A stretch of 64,000 bases of DNA from Streptoverticillium olivoreticuli subsp. olivoreticuli (GTDB taxonomy: Bacteria > Actinomycetota > Actinomycetes > Streptomycetales > Streptomycetaceae): NCBI RefSeq assembly GCF_003391135.1, contig NZ_CP031455.1:1426001-1490000 (forward strand), in the 5' to 3' direction. Positions 63,077 to 64,000 of this stretch are shown in pieces. Both the position numbers and the translations under genes were made by a program. The number at the start of each line of letters is the position of its first letter. Position 1 is the first letter of the stretch. The notes under the pieces are model-generated. The model had not been told where the DNA came from. It made no database searches and was given only the letters and a program-made list of their open reading frames with translations.

Positions 63077-64000
63077 TCACGCCGGGCTGCGCTCACCCAC
63101 CCGGCCACCCACCCCCGCCGACTCCACACCACCCTCCGTCACCACCGGCACCGCACCACCCCCCACACCACCCCGCAGGCGGCCCACCCACCAAAAACAC
63201 AACGGACCCAACGCCGTCACCAACGCCAACCCCGCCCACACCCGCATCACCACAAAATCATGACCCCACACCACCGACGCCACCAGACACAGACCAAACA
63301 CACACGCCCACCCCACATGCGTCCGAAACGTCCCCACACAATCCCCCGACACCGCACCCCCCTTCGGCGTCACCACAAAACCCGACCGCCGCCGCAACAA
63401 CGCCTGCCCCAACGCCCGCGCATACAACGGAGCCGACACCGCCGACATCACCATCCCCGCCACACCCGACGACCCCACCGGCTCATGCGGCGACACATTA
63501 TGACGACGATTCACCACATACAACACCACCTGCAACACCAAAGCATCCCCATACAACATCAACCACACCGGCCACGACACCCCCAACCCCGCAGCCCCCA
63601 ACCCCAAAAACAACACACACGACACCCCACCCAACACCCACGTCAACGCAGCCATCGGGTAATACGCAACCAACAACCCATAATTCCACAACCGCCCCCA
63701 CGACAACCCCCACACCGCCCCACCGAACTGACACAACAACGTCTCAAAAGTCCCCCGCGACCACCGCAACTGCTGCGAAAAAAAATCCGTCCACGACGAC
63801 GGCCCCTCCCCCACCGCCAACACATCCGGCGTATACACAGAACACCACCGACCACCCGTCACCGGATTCCGCCGCCGATGAATCTCCAACCCCGTCGCCA
63901 TATCCTCCGTAATCGAATCGAACAACCCCCCGATCTGCCGCAGCACACTAATCCGCACACAATTCGAAGTCCCCACGAACATCGCCGACCCATAACGATT
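63077..64000 (-). CDS. Cellulose-synthase-like GT2 glycosyltransferase, C-terminal part (5' end outside window)
   Basis: The frame runs past the right edge (upstream residues NRYGSA precede the ATG at 63982), so the ATG is internal. Visible are the GT2 acceptor and QxxRW region (FFSQQLRWSRGTFETLL), SITEDMATGLEIHRR (TED-type motif), then five or six membrane helices and a C-terminal Gly-rich tail. It is a processive beta-glycosyltransferase, likely cellulose or CslA-like. Composition is remarkable: the coding strand is almost all G/T-rich codons (plus strand A/C-rich, e.g. 51 of 60 bases A or C in 63541-63600, counted by hand). Convergent with the GH6 gene, 241 nt apart. Confidence 0.85.
   Translation of the reverse strand, partial: NRYGSAMFVGTSNCVRISVLRQIGGLFDSITEDMATGLEIHRRRNPVTGGRWCSVYTPDVLAVGEGPSSWTDFFSQQLRWSRGTFETLLCQFGGAVWGLSWGRLWNYGLLVAYYPMAALTWVLGGVSCVLFLGLGAAGLGVSWPVWLMLYGDALVLQVVLYVVNRRHNVSPHEPVGSSGVAGMVMSAVSAPLYARALGQALLRRRSGFVVTPKGGAVSGDCVGTFRTHVGWACVFGLCLVASVVWGHDFVVMRVWAGLALVTALGPLCFWWVGRLRGGVGGGAVPVVTEGGVESAGVGGRVGERSPA

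Noticed and set aside
62971..63912. Plus-strand ORF of 313 codons, Thr/Pro/His-rich
   Set aside because: Produced by the A/C-rich strand bias; antisense to a clear GT2 glycosyltransferase with QxxRW and TED motifs.

Overview
The window is high-G+C actinobacterial DNA, almost certainly a Streptomyces chromosome. The evidence is strong third-position G/C bias, frequent GTG starts with GGAGG-type ribosome sites, Sec-dependent secreted enzymes, helix-turn-helix/TPR regulators and a Streptomyces-type contractile injection system (CIS).

Layout. 1-3.0 kb: end of nirB and a nirD-narK fusion (nitrite reduction and nitrate/nitrite transport). 3.4-17 kb: unlinked metabolic genes: a GH18 chitinase without a signal peptide, an acyl-CoA oxidase, an erythromycin-esterase-like protein, a HoxX-like protein, a methyltransferase, a secreted unknown, a squalene/phytoene-synthase family enzyme, and a FluG-like pair (glutamine-synthetase-like ligase plus amidohydrolase). 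17.2-25.4 kb: first CIS block, with a DUF4157 protein, a membrane-anchored 'hydrolytic-like' protein, a LuxR regulator, a secreted VWA/HYR protein, a DUF4255 cap-type protein and the AAA+ ATPase. 25.5-38.5 kb: an accessory island holding a methyltransferase, cupin, aminosugar-type operon, XRE/TPR regulators, PCMT-like methyltransferase with a nested small peptide, toxin-antitoxin pair, transposase remnant and HAD-hydrolase debris. 38.5-55.3 kb: second CIS block. A giant coiled-coil/hydrophobic effector-like protein and an LRR protein run leftwards. Sheath, tube, assembly protein, 47-aa protein, proline-rich 'QR' protein, second tube protein, LysM protein, spike, PAAR, gp25, gpJ-like, gpI-like and a zinc-ribbon/membrane/discoidin protein (CisA-like) run rightwards. 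55.3-64 kb: envelope and extracellular enzymes: polysaccharide deacetylase, trypsin-like protease, GNAT, G1-type peptidase, ABC exporter, GH6 glycanase and the end of a cellulose-synthase-like glycosyltransferase.

Working together. The two CIS blocks supply a near-complete contractile particle (sheath, two tubes, baseplate, PAAR-tipped spike, cap, ATPase), but no recognisable tail fibre. That fits the cytoplasmic particles known from Streptomyces better than a secreted anti-eukaryotic device. The most interesting parts are the giant protein with a compositionally distinct C-terminus coupled to an LRR gene, the LQR...GN.AV motif it shares with the DUF4157 protein, the recurrent QR motifs in a proline-rich protein, and the foreign island that separates the ATPase from the rest of the machine. 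All calls rest on reading translations and motifs; no database search or computation was run.
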